From Ewingella sp. CoE-038-23 (GTDB lineage Bacteria; Pseudomonadota; Gammaproteobacteria; Enterobacterales; Enterobacteriaceae): DNA of 64,000 nt. Each line of letters starts with the position of its first letter. Position 1 is the stretch's first letter. The notes beneath the pieces were generated by a model that worked only from the letters and a program-made list of their open reading frames with translations, was not told where the DNA came from and ran no database searches. This document shows, one piece after another, positions 8,564-16,862 of the stretch. A program made the position numbers and the translations under genes. Location: assembly GCF_040419245.1 (NCBI RefSeq), contig NZ_JAZHOH010000001.1, positions 3,286,001-3,350,000 on the forward strand, written 5' to 3'.

Positions 8564-10002
8564 TGAACAACGAAGCCCTGAACTCCCTGCTGGATATTGA
8601 CGAAAACTACCCCGTTCCCTTAGTGAATGAATTTCTGGCCCAGCCGGAAAACCGCGCATTTCTGGAGTATGTCTACAAAGATCCCTTTGGCTGTCACGTC
8701 TTCCCCGGCGACATCACCGACTACCCGCTGCCGTCGTTCTTTGCCGATATGGACAGCGACATTAAGAAAGCGGGCAAAATCCACCTCTGGGCCTATATCC
8801 CCACCTGCCGCTATCGCTGCCATTTCTGCCAGTACCCGACGGTGATCCTCAACCCGAAAGCCGCCTCCTCGCAGGAGGTATTCCGCGATCTGGTGGACTT
8901 CAATATCAAAGAAGCCCTGATGTGGCTGGAGCGCGTGCCGAGCCTCGCCACGGTGGAAGTCGGCGAATTCAATATCTTCGGCGGCACCCCGTCGCTGCTG
9001 CCAGAGCCAGAACTGCGCCGCATGATGGCCTTCTACAAAAGCCACTTTAACTTCTCCACCGCCACCATGCGTTTCGAGGGCGAGCCGGGCACGCTGAACA
9101 AAGCGTATTTGGCGATCTTAAAAGATCTCGGTTTTAGCAAGATCAGCTTCGGCACCCAGTCCTTCAACGACGAAATCATCACCGCCTGCGGGCGTATGCA
9201 CTCGGCGGACGAGTGCGTGGAAACCATCTATCAGGCGCGGGAAATCGACATCGACTGGGTCAGCGTCGACCTGATTTACGGCATGCTCGGCCAGACGGTG
9301 GATGACGTGAAATATGACATGGAGAAAACCCTCGAGCTGGGGCTGTCCCACGTGGTCTGCACCAAGCTGCACATGGATGAATTCATCAAAAACCGCACCG
9401 GCGTCTCCGGCGAGCGCGAAAGCCTGTGGCAGAAAAAGGGGCTGATCAACATTAACAACATGAGCTTCCCCGGCCTCGGCAAGCAGTACCAGATGCGCGA
9501 ACTGGTGGAGAAATATCTGGCCGATGGCTATACCGAGCACCCGACCATGTACTTCCACCGCAATGATCAGCAGCCGGAAAAATGGAAAGCGCTTATCACC
9601 GACCTCGATAAACAGTACCCGGAAGTGGCGATTGGGCTGGGCGGCAGCTCTAAGTCGACCCGATCCGAGGCGATCAACATCACCGGCTATAAGAAGTACA
9701 AAGAAGCGCTGAACGAAGACCGGCTGCCCATCGAAGAGAGCCGCGGCTTCTCACCCGCTCAGCGCGAGGTCAACGCCTTCAAGATGGCGCTTTCCACACT
9801 AATCCCGGTGGATGACAAGGTGTTCAAGCAGCGTTTCGACGGCAATAGCTTCTTCGAAAACCCGCTGATTAATCGCACCTTGGACAAACTGGTGCAGAAG
9901 AAGCTGGTGACGGTTTCTGGCGAAGTCGTGACCCTGACGCCCATCGGTATCACGCTGGTCGAGGCGATTATCAATACCCAATTCACCACCGACGCGGAAT
10001 AA
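8563..10002 (+). CDS. HemN/HemW-like radical SAM protein
   Basis: Radical S-adenosylmethionine enzyme of 479 residues. The cluster-binding motif C-RYR-C-HF-C (CxxxCxxC) lies near residue 85. It is followed by GGTPS, RFEGEPGTL, SFGTQSFND and DLIYGMLGQT, which are the class C (HemN-like) landmarks. A winged-helix-like C-terminus (LDKLVQKKLV...LTPIG) is also typical of this class. True HemN acts on coproporphyrinogen III. The setting among glycosyltransferases and an exporter argues for a different, specialised substrate; methylation, cyclopropanation, oxidation and heme chemistry are all known for this class. It is coupled to the preceding gene by a 1-nt overlap and followed after 11 bp by the two-domain protein. 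Confidence 0.85.
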   Translation: MNNEALNSLLDIDENYPVPLVNEFLAQPENRAFLEYVYKDPFGCHVFPGDITDYPLPSFFADMDSDIKKAGKIHLWAYIPTCRYRCHFCQYPTVILNPKAASSQEVFRDLVDFNIKEALMWLERVPSLATVEVGEFNIFGGTPSLLPEPELRRMMAFYKSHFNFSTATMRFEGEPGTLNKAYLAILKDLGFSKISFGTQSFNDEIITACGRMHSADECVETIYQAREIDIDWVSVDLIYGMLGQTVDDVKYDMEKTLELGLSHVVCTKLHMDEFIKNRTGVSGERESLWQKKGLININNMSFPGLGKQYQMRELVEKYLADGYTEHPTMYFHRNDQQPEKWKALITDLDKQYPEVAIGLGGSSKSTRSEAINITGYKKYKEALNEDRLPIEESRGFSPAQREVNAFKMALSTLIPVDDKVFKQRFDGNSFFENPLINRTLDKLVQKKLVTVSGEVVTLTPIGITLVEAIINTQFTTDAE

Positions 10003-10013
10003 GGAGCTTCACC

Positions 10014-10841
10014 ATGGCAACACCTTCATCCGCCACCCAGCCGGTTTTCAGCCTCTACTACATTGGCATTGATACCGAGGCGGGCGTCTCCAACGAGCAG
10101 TTTGAAGCCTTTGTCCGTGAGCAGGGGGTGAAAATCCCCTGCTATCCCGGCTGGCGCTGGACCCTGCTGCGCGGCCTGCGCGGCGAGCGCGTCGGGCAAT
10201 ATCTGATGCTGTATGAGATGGAGAGTCTGGCGCACCGCGACCGCTATGTCACCGCCACTGGACAGAAAACCGAGGCAGCAAAAGCCTTTTGGCAGCAGCA
10301 TCCCGAGGCGCTGGAGATTCTGGCGCAGTGGCGCAAGCTCGGCACCTTCAGCCAGTTGCCGACGCTGTTCACCGACTACCAACTGCTGGCAGAAAACGCC
10401 AAAAGTGATGTCCCCTACGGCCCCCGCTATCGGGACCAGCCCGGCGAGGAGCCGATTGCGCGCATCATCGGCATTCACAATCTGGCCCTGCGCGAAGGGG
10501 TGATGCCGGAGCAGTTCGAGCAGTTTATTGCCGACAATCATCACCGCATTGAAGATTATCCCGACTGGAAGTTCCATTTGCTGAAAGGCGAACGCGGCAA
10601 CCGGCTCGACCAGTACGTGGTGATGATGGAGATAGCCAGCATGGCCGCGCTGGACGTCTTCTACCCTGAGCCGGACATCGCCACCGACGAGGCGGCGAAG
10701 TTCGCCAAGGCGCATCGCGACACCAAGCAGATGTATGAAGAGTGGAAACAGCTGGCCTCTTTTTCCGGCTCGCCGCAAATCTACACCGACTATCTGTGCG
10801 TCGCGGAAAGCCTGCCCGCCGAGGAGAGCCGGTCGCTATGA
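10014..10841 (+). CDS. Duplicated ferredoxin-like two-domain protein A
   Basis: A 275-residue soluble protein made of two similar halves. Each half starts with a strand-like segment (FSLYYIGID / ARIIGIHNLAL), then a helix with QFEAFV / QFEQFI and a conserved YPGWRWTLLRGLRGER / YPDWKFHLLKGERGNR block. Each ends in a W-K-L-x-x-F-S helix and a TDY strand. This pattern suggests tandem dimeric alpha-beta barrel units of the kind found in EthD-, NIPSNAP- and heme-handling proteins. I do not recognise a named family. A paralogue lies at 12033, with the exporter between them. Possible roles are substrate carrier, cyclase-like helper or heme binder. Confidence 0.6.
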   Translation: MATPSSATQPVFSLYYIGIDTEAGVSNEQFEAFVREQGVKIPCYPGWRWTLLRGLRGERVGQYLMLYEMESLAHRDRYVTATGQKTEAAKAFWQQHPEALEILAQWRKLGTFSQLPTLFTDYQLLAENAKSDVPYGPRYRDQPGEEPIARIIGIHNLALREGVMPEQFEQFIADNHHRIEDYPDWKFHLLKGERGNRLDQYVVMMEIASMAALDVFYPEPDIATDEAAKFAKAHRDTKQMYEEWKQLASFSGSPQIYTDYLCVAESLPAEESRSL

Positions 10842-12001
10842 CAATCAATCTGCTGAGTCGAGGTGCCACGGAGAATGTCCGTCAGCAAATCGCCACCCGG
10901 ATGATCTTCTTTCTGGCGGGATTAGGCATGTCAGCATGGGCTCCGTTAATTCCCTTCGTGAAGTCGCGCATTGGCATTGACGCAGGCTCGCTGGGGCTGC
11001 TGCTGTTTTGTATTGGCGCCGGCTCGATGCTGATTATGCCGTTTACCGGGCATCTGATTGGCAAATTGGGCTGTCGTAAAATCATTCTGGCCGCCGGTTT
11101 GCTGTTAGTGCTGGATTTGCCGCTGCTGACCTTACTCGACGCCCCGCTGCTGATGGGGGCGGCCTTACTGGTGTTCGGCGCGATCAACGGCATCATGGAC
11201 GTGGCGATGAACTCGCAGGCGATCATTGTCGAACGGGAAAGCGGGCAGGCCAAAATGTCCGGTTTTCACGGCTTCTACAGCATTGGCAGCATCTTCGGCG
11301 CGGGCAGCGTCAGCCTGTTGCTGTGGGCGGGCGTTTCCCCTGCGACCGCCATCGGGCTGATTGCGGCACTGATCGCCCTGCTGCTAGTGATCGCTTCGGC
11401 AGATTTATTAGCTAAAAGCGAGATCGGCGGCGAGCAGAAAGGCGGCACGCTGTTCGCCCTCTCCCACGGCAAGATCCTGTTTATCGCGCTGCTGTGCTTC
11501 TTTGTTTTCCTTACCGAAGGGGCGATGCTCGACTGGTCATCCCTGTTGCTCAATGCCGAGCGCGGCGTGGCGAAATCCCAGGCCGGACTGGGTTACACCC
11601 TCTACGCCATCGCCGTGACCCTCGCGCGGCTGTATGGCGACCGGCTGATCAACGCCATTGGCCGCTATCGCATGCTGCTGCTCGGCAGCCTCTGCGCGGT
11701 GCTCGGCCTACTGCTGGTGACCACGGTCAATCTGGCGTGGGTGGCTTTCGCCGGGCTGATTTTGGTCGGCCTCGGCATCGCCAACGTGGTGCCCGTTCTG
11801 TTCAACGCGGCGGGTAATCAAGAGCATGTGCCCCCCAATCTGGCCTTCCCGGCGGTCACGCTCGTCGGCTATGTCGGCTTGCTGGCAGGCCCCGCGCTGA
11901 TTGGCTTTATCGCTAAATACTCCAACCTTACGCTGGCCTTCGGCTGCACTATTTTCTGCCTGTTGCTGGTCAGTCTCAGCGCCCGCGCCTTAACGCGCTA
12001 A
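10838..12001 (+). CDS. MFS transporter, probable exporter of the cluster product
   Basis: Integral membrane protein of 387 residues with about 12 hydrophobic helices. Family features are GLGMSAWAPLIPFVKSRIG in helix 1, a GxLGxxKxx-like inter-helix loop (IGKLGCRK) and a repeat-like second half. It resembles the YbjJ/FucP-like branch of small MFS proteins. The frame extends upstream, but ATG 10838 overlaps the stop of the preceding gene and has a GAGGAG upstream, so this is the start. It lies between two paralogous two-domain genes and most likely moves their shared ligand. Confidence 0.8.
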   Translation: MTINLLSRGATENVRQQIATRMIFFLAGLGMSAWAPLIPFVKSRIGIDAGSLGLLLFCIGAGSMLIMPFTGHLIGKLGCRKIILAAGLLLVLDLPLLTLLDAPLLMGAALLVFGAINGIMDVAMNSQAIIVERESGQAKMSGFHGFYSIGSIFGAGSVSLLLWAGVSPATAIGLIAALIALLLVIASADLLAKSEIGGEQKGGTLFALSHGKILFIALLCFFVFLTEGAMLDWSSLLLNAERGVAKSQAGLGYTLYAIAVTLARLYGDRLINAIGRYRMLLLGSLCAVLGLLLVTTVNLAWVAFAGLILVGLGIANVVPVLFNAAGNQEHVPPNLAFPAVTLVGYVGLLAGPALIGFIAKYSNLTLAFGCTIFCLLLVSLSARALTR

Positions 12002-12032
12002 TTCAGCCATTTCATCTCAAGAGGACGTTTTT

Positions 12033-12830
12033 ATGAATGAAGCATCTAGCCCGGTTTTCTCCCTGCACTATGTGGGTATCAACCTGAAAAGAGGCGTGGC
12101 CTCGGACCAGTTCGAAGCGTTCGTGCGCCAAAAAGGGGTGAACATTCCGGCCTATCCGGGCTGGCAGTGGACGCTGTTGCGCGGGCTGCGCGGCGAGCGC
12201 GAGAACCAATATTTGATGGTTTATCAGGCCAAGGATGCCGCCACCTATGCCCGCTATGTCGACAGCAATGGCGAGCAAACGGCGGAAGCCCGCGCCTTCT
12301 GGCAGCAGCATCCCGAGGCCGCCAAGCTGATTGCCGAGTGGAAAACCTTCGGCACCTTCGCCGAGCTGCCGACCATTTACACCTACTACAGTCTGGTGGC
12401 GGAAAACCAAAACAGCTCGCTGCCCGCTGGCCCGAACTACCGCAACGTGCCGGGGCAGGAGAAAATCGAGCGCATTGTCGGTATTCACAACCTGGCCTTA
12501 AAGCCGGGCGTGTCGCCACAGCAGTTTGAGCAGTTCATCAGCGACAACATTCATCGCGTCGAGGACTATCCGGGCTGGAAATTCCATATGCTGAAGGGCC
12601 AGAGCGGCAACCGTTTGGATCAATACGCGGTGATGTTGATCATCGAGAGCCTCGAGTCGCTCAACTCGTTCCACCCGGATTTGGACGTTTCCACCGAGAA
12701 AGCCCTGAACTTCGTGGCCGAGCATCAGGACACCGAGCAGATGTACACCGAGTGGAAGGAGCTGGCGTCGTTCTCCGGCGCGCCGCAGATTTACACCGAT
12801 TACATCACCGTCGGCGGCAATCAGGGTTAA
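12033..12830 (+). CDS. Duplicated ferredoxin-like two-domain protein B (paralogue of 10014)
   Basis: A 265-residue protein aligning with the product of 10014 along its full length. Well over half the residues are identical by eye, including YPGWQWTLLRGLRGER, FWQQHPEA, the GIHNLALKPGV linker and the ending ASFSGAPQIYTDY. It has the same internal duplication. An AGAGGA site precedes the ATG and the gene closes the cluster. Two retained copies suggest a heterodimer or handling of two related intermediates. No catalytic motif is evident. Confidence 0.6.
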   Translation: MNEASSPVFSLHYVGINLKRGVASDQFEAFVRQKGVNIPAYPGWQWTLLRGLRGERENQYLMVYQAKDAATYARYVDSNGEQTAEARAFWQQHPEAAKLIAEWKTFGTFAELPTIYTYYSLVAENQNSSLPAGPNYRNVPGQEKIERIVGIHNLALKPGVSPQQFEQFISDNIHRVEDYPGWKFHMLKGQSGNRLDQYAVMLIIESLESLNSFHPDLDVSTEKALNFVAEHQDTEQMYTEWKELASFSGAPQIYTDYITVGGNQG

Positions 12831-12857
12831 GCTTTCAACATACTCGTCGCATAAAAA

Positions 12858-12878
12858 AGGGCAGCCCCTGGCTGCCCT
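12858..12878 (-). terminator. Rho-independent terminator
   Basis: AGGGCAGCC / GGCTGCCCT stem with a 3-nt loop. A T-run follows on the minus strand, so it ends the hydrolase transcript and may also stop the cluster transcript from the other side. Confidence 0.75.
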
Positions 12879-12894
12879 AATTGCATCTTAAACC

Positions 12895-13833
12895 TTACGC
12901 TTCCAGCCACGCCTTGTAGCGCGCAGGCCACTCCACGGTTGGCGTGCCCGGCTTACCCATGCCAAAACCGTGACCGCCGGAGGAGTAGCGGTGCATATCC
13001 ACCGGCACGTGCTCGCGCTCGCAGGCGGCAGCCATAATCAGCGTGTTATGCGGGTCAGAAATGGGATCATCCTCAGCCTGCACCAAAAACATTGGCGGCG
13101 TGCGCGGAGTAACAAAATTCTGTACCGACCACTCGGCGTTCTCTTGATCCGTGGCCCGCGGCCCGACCAAAATCTTGTGGGTTGAAGTGTGGGTGTAAGG
13201 CTTCTCAAGAGTGATAATCGGGTAAATCAGCGCCGCGCGATCGGCATAGGCCGGGGTTCTATCCAGCGCGTCCTGCTCCGGGTATGAGCGGAAATCCGGG
13301 CGCGTCGCCGCCAAGCCGAGCAGGTGTCCGCCCGCAGAGAAGCCGAGCACGCTGACGTGCTTTTCGCGGCTGCGCACGATACGCAGCGCGCGCTGGGCGT
13401 CCTGCAAAGCCACCACGCTGCCATCATTCCAGCCTTCGCTGGGCAGGCGATAAGTCAGCACGTAGGCGGTGTAGCCGAGTTGGGTCAGCCAGTCCGCCGC
13501 GGGCCACGCCTCCTGCCCCATCTCCATACGCTTATAGCCCCCGCCGGACGCCACCAGCACCGCCATCCCGTTCGGGCGTGACGGTTGAAACACGCGCAGC
13601 GACGGATGAGTCACATTACTCAGCGCGCCCTTAGCCGACAGAATTTCACTGCCAGACGGCCCACCGCCACCCGGCGGCGTCCCTTTCCATAAAGCAATTT
13701 CGGTGTACTGCCCCGACGGCGGCGCGGCCAGAGCGCCCTCTTCCGACGCCGGGTGTTTACGCGCCAGCGCTGACCCCGTGCGTATCGCCACCATCGCAGC
13801 GGCGGAACCTACAATAAACTGACGACGATCCAT
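12895..13833 (-). CDS. Tat-exported alpha/beta hydrolase (esterase-like)
   Basis: A 312-residue serine hydrolase. The N-terminus MDRRQFIVGSAAAMVA is a twin-arginine signal, so the folded enzyme is exported to the periplasm. The catalytic set can be seen: nucleophile elbow GFSAGG, an aspartate in VQAEDDPI and a histidine in SSGGHGFG. An oxyanion-hole-like VLVASGGGYKRME precedes them. The arrangement resembles acetyl-xylan or BD-FAE-type carbohydrate esterases. The substrate is probably an acylated sugar, fitting the nearby alginate lyase; this is inference. Confidence 0.8.
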   Translation of the reverse strand: MDRRQFIVGSAAAMVAIRTGSALARKHPASEEGALAAPPSGQYTEIALWKGTPPGGGGPSGSEILSAKGALSNVTHPSLRVFQPSRPNGMAVLVASGGGYKRMEMGQEAWPAADWLTQLGYTAYVLTYRLPSEGWNDGSVVALQDAQRALRIVRSREKHVSVLGFSAGGHLLGLAATRPDFRSYPEQDALDRTPAYADRAALIYPIITLEKPYTHTSTHKILVGPRATDQENAEWSVQNFVTPRTPPMFLVQAEDDPISDPHNTLIMAAACEREHVPVDMHRYSSGGHGFGMGKPGTPTVEWPARYKAWLEA

Positions 13834-14098
13834 GGATTTCCTAATGAGTGAGGGCAGATATTGACTCTATAACAGCATAGAAAATGGCAGAGATCTTGAA
13901 GACTTTATTTCACAGGATCGGGTTATTGTAAGCAGAGCTTTCGGCGGAATAAACGCCAGGAAAAAAGAGAATTAGACAAAGGTTGTTACTAACAAATAGC
14001 GCTAAATGCCGGGCGAATGGTGTTCGTTTAATAAGCCAGTGCTTTACTGATTCAAGTACCAGAACCCACCAGATAAGCATGATTGATGAGGGCGAGTT

Positions 14099-14905
14099 AT
14101 GACGGTAAAAATGCAGTGGAAGATTCAGCGTAAAAGCACCCTATTCAGCGCCCTGCTGCTGGCACTGAGCAGCGCCAACGCCTTGGCCGAGGACGGGCAA
14201 AATACCCCCGGTAAAAATTTCCCGATACTGCAAGACGCCTATATTTTGCAGGCTTTCGACAGCAATAAAAAACCCAATGAAGAGCCAATCACCAGCAGCC
14301 TGAAAAACAGCTATTTCTACAGCAACTGTGCCGACGCCGAGCGCTGCGACTCCGCCATTCCGCAGGGCGCGACCATGTTCAGAGCGCCGTCAGGCTTTGG
14401 CTCAACGCCGAACAGCGAGTTCCCTCGAGTCGAACTCAGAGCCAAGAGAAACTTCCTCAACGGCGATGAGTTCACTAATACCCAGACCGGCTCGGTGTAT
14501 ATCGTCAAAAACCCCGACACCAAATCTATCATTTTTGCCCAGATCCACGGCGACAAACCGGGCGGCTCGGAGCTGCTGAAACTGCGCTGGCAGAACGGCG
14601 ACATCGTCGCGGGCGTAAAACCGCATTACGGCGATGCAGAGCAACGCACCACCCTGCTCTCCGGCGTCGTACTCAAGGACAAAATCGATTATAAAATCGA
14701 GGCCAAAGGCACTAAAAGCGAGATAAAAGTCACCGTCGAAGCCACGGCAGACGGCAAGACCAGCAAGAAGACCTTCAGCTATCCAAAAGAGAGCTGGCAG
14801 GGCATCGAGCTATATTTCAAGGCGGGGAATTATAATCAGGATTCCAGCAGCGACGGCTCCGAAGCCGTGGTCGCTTATGGCGCGCTGGATGTGAGTTATC
14901 GTTGA
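14099..14905 (+). CDS. PL7-family alginate lyase
   Basis: Secreted polysaccharide lyase of 268 residues. A signal peptide ends near ANALA (residues 1-30). The three PL7 signatures are present: R-V-E-L-R near residue 118, Q-I-H near residue 147, and YFKAGNYNQD near the C-terminus. The Arg, Gln, His and Tyr in these motifs form the active site that cleaves alginate by beta-elimination. QIH rather than QVH is usually linked to preference for guluronate-containing blocks. A GAGGGCGAG site precedes the ATG. It is a stand-alone gene with no alginate-uptake genes beside it. Confidence 0.88.
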   Translation: MTVKMQWKIQRKSTLFSALLLALSSANALAEDGQNTPGKNFPILQDAYILQAFDSNKKPNEEPITSSLKNSYFYSNCADAERCDSAIPQGATMFRAPSGFGSTPNSEFPRVELRAKRNFLNGDEFTNTQTGSVYIVKNPDTKSIIFAQIHGDKPGGSELLKLRWQNGDIVAGVKPHYGDAEQRTTLLSGVVLKDKIDYKIEAKGTKSEIKVTVEATADGKTSKKTFSYPKESWQGIELYFKAGNYNQDSSSDGSEAVVAYGALDVSYR

Positions 14906-14953
14906 TAGCAAATCGAGGGGCAATACTGCCCCTCATACTATTTCGAGTGGCTC

Positions 14954-15472
14954 CTATTTCACTTCAGCCGTCTTCACATTGTTATCCGTGGTCCAGACGC
15001 GGTACTTCACTTCCACATCTTTTGGGGTGTAGACCACGATTGGCAGCTTACTATTGTAGCGAGCGAGGGTCTGGTCGCCGAGGTTCGCGGCGATGAACTT
15101 CTTGGTTTTAGTCTGATTCGGGCAGGCCATCATGGTAGAGGCCGGAGAAGAGAGCTGCTCCAGCACCAGATAGTCATAGCCCCAGCCTTGCAGCGTTTTG
15201 CTGGTCAGCTTGCCACCCATCATGTGGCGGTTGCAGTCCACTTCTAGGGTTTTGCCAATCAGCAGTTCAACCTTGAAATTATCCTCATTTTCCAGCTTCG
15301 GCAGGTAAATCACCTGACGAACCATCCCCTTTTCTGCCTGCGGGTAAGGCGCGACTTTCTCCAGCGGCAGCTTGCTGATATCAGCAGAATCCCCCGTCGC
15401 CGCCGCCATCGAATTAGCAGAGAGAGCCATCATCATTCCAGACAGTGCCAAGGCCATGAGTTTCATATTCAA
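14954..15472 (-). CDS. eco: Ecotin, periplasmic serine protease inhibitor
   Basis: Homodimeric inhibitor of trypsin-like proteases, 172 residues. A signal peptide of about 20-24 residues precedes the mature chain ([21 protein letters not shown]). The reactive-site loop [11 protein letters not shown] holds the P1 Met and the cysteine of the loop disulfide, with its partner in VDCNRHMM. The C-terminal [10 protein letters not shown] segment is the dimer arm. It is transcribed convergently with the alginate lyase, with 48 bp between them. Confidence 0.97.
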   Translation of the reverse strand: MNMKLMALALSGMMMALSANSMAAATGDSADISKLPLEKVAPYPQAEKGMVRQVIYLPKLENEDNFKVELLIGKTLEVDCNRHMMGGKLTSKTLQGWGYDYLVLEQLSSPASTMMACPNQTKTKKFIAANLGDQTLARYNSKLPIVVYTPKDVEVKYRVWTTDNNVKTAEVK

Positions 15473-15950
15473 TCCCTATGTTTGTGTTCTCTGAGAACCT
15501 TTCTCAGATGAAAGAATTACTTTGGTAAGTTTTTTTAGCATAAATGATTGGTTATATCAAAATTCATAGTAGTAATTTTACATAAAGCATTAACCATCGG
15601 GATCATGTAAAACCCTTTACCACTTTTTCCCTGTTTCTTTCGCCGGCAAGCACGGTTTTGCTCTAAAACCTCGGGGCCGCAGGCTATCCCGACTATTCTC
15701 CCGCCCTCGCCGTCTGTGCAGCAGTAAGCCAAGCCGAAGTCTCGTCGAGTAATAATTCACCACGAAAAAAGTGGGAAAAAGGATAAGAAATGGCAGTAAA
15801 TGACGCAGCCGATGCAGGGTAAAAAGATGGCCTAATGCCCGTCTGGCGTAATCGATGAATATCAGCGTCATAACGCGGTTCCTGAATGGCGATGACGCTA
15901 TTCAACTCAAGCCGTGTCCAGAGTTACGCGATGTTTCATCAAGGATGTAT
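15473..15950. other. Gene-free stretch after ecotin
   Basis: About 480 bases including the ecotin promoter region on the minus strand. Short open frames exist in several phases, but none has a credible start site or recognisable protein. Confidence 0.5.
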
Positions 15951-15980
15951 CAAGACGGGCAATTATTGTTGCCCGTCTTG
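15951..15980. terminator. Strong hairpin terminator
   Basis: Perfect 12-bp inverted repeat (CAAGACGGGCAA / TTGCCCGTCTTG) with a 6-nt loop, five bases beyond the stop of the histidine kinase remnant. It probably ended that former operon on the minus strand. Confidence 0.75.
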
Positions 15981-15984
15981 GCTC

Positions 15985-16170
15985 TCAGGGCGATAAGGGT
16001 AATAAAGAAGGCAAAAAGATCGAGATAAGCAATCCCCCGGCTTCCAGCTGTCTGGCGTGAATGGTGCCGCCATGCGCCTGACATATCGCGCGGGCAATGG
16101 AAAGTCCGAGGCCGCAGCCGCCAGAGTGACGCGCCCAATTGGCACTTTTAGCCTGTTCTACATCCTGCAA
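15985..16170 (-). pseudogene. C-terminal fragment of a sensor histidine kinase
   Basis: About 60 codons remain, containing SGGCGLGLSIARAICQAHGG. This is the G2 box and following helix of the ATP-binding domain of two-component histidine kinases. The fragment ends naturally near a terminator, so the 3' end is original. Everything upstream (sensor, HisKA and the N, G1 and F boxes) is missing. The break lies where the foreign stretch begins, so integration or a later deletion probably removed the rest. Confidence 0.75.
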
Positions 16171-16627
16171 CCCATCAGTGATACATCACAACTGATAAGT
16201 TTGACGCCCCAAGATTACCTCCTGCATCACCCTGTCACAGCTAGTCATCGGTCATATTCTCGTCGTGATAAAACACCAGTACCTGGTCAAACCACTGCCG
16301 CATCGCATACATTGGTAACAGACGTTTTTTCGAGAGCGTTCTTGTAGCTCTCTCCACGGCGGGTTATTAGCCTCACGCTGCCTGCAAAAATTGCCGATAT
16401 GGACGTAGTTATACTTAATGACGAACAAGCTAAAACCTTGCTTAATATTAACTTGTCATCTCAGCCTTAATTCATCCAGACTATCATCAAAAACATCTAT
16501 CTTTTTTTGTTGTCAGCCAAAGCCATTGAGTACTTTATTTCTTCCCTAAGCTAAATAACCCACTCAAATGTAAACTGGATGAAGTTTCACATACTTAGTC
16601 AGACCAATACCTATATGCGACTCGAAA
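16171..16627. other. Decayed junction with no intact gene
   Basis: Between the kinase fragment and the AT-rich island. A short open stretch near 16380-16470 (ending NINLSSQP before a stop) may be a gene remnant, but I cannot identify it. This is probably the far edge of an old integrated element. Confidence 0.4.
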
Positions 16628-16647
16628 TACAGGTTATATATACAGTA
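16628..16647. promoter_or_regulatory. Degenerate LexA-like box
   Basis: TACAGG-TTATATAT-ACAGTA differs from the LexA consensus mainly in the left half (CTG replaced by CAG). The right half and the next bases (ACAGTATAATCATGAG, 16642-16657) match the sequence around the intact phage LexA box at 19878-19893. It may be a relic of a similar SOS-controlled phage promoter. Confidence 0.4.
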
Positions 16648-16862
16648 TAATCATGAGATTTCGCGGGGCGCAAACCCAACGTGCTGGTACCAGGGGCATG
16701 AAGATTATCTGTAAAAGAAGAAATTTTAGATACACGGAGACGCTGTTTCTTTTGCTGGTTCGACTCACCTATTCAAGCTTGGCGAAGCTTAGATTTACCT
16801 TGTCACAAGCCTTATTATTATCGATAATTATTTATCTTGAGCAGTAGTACTGGAAGGTTGGC

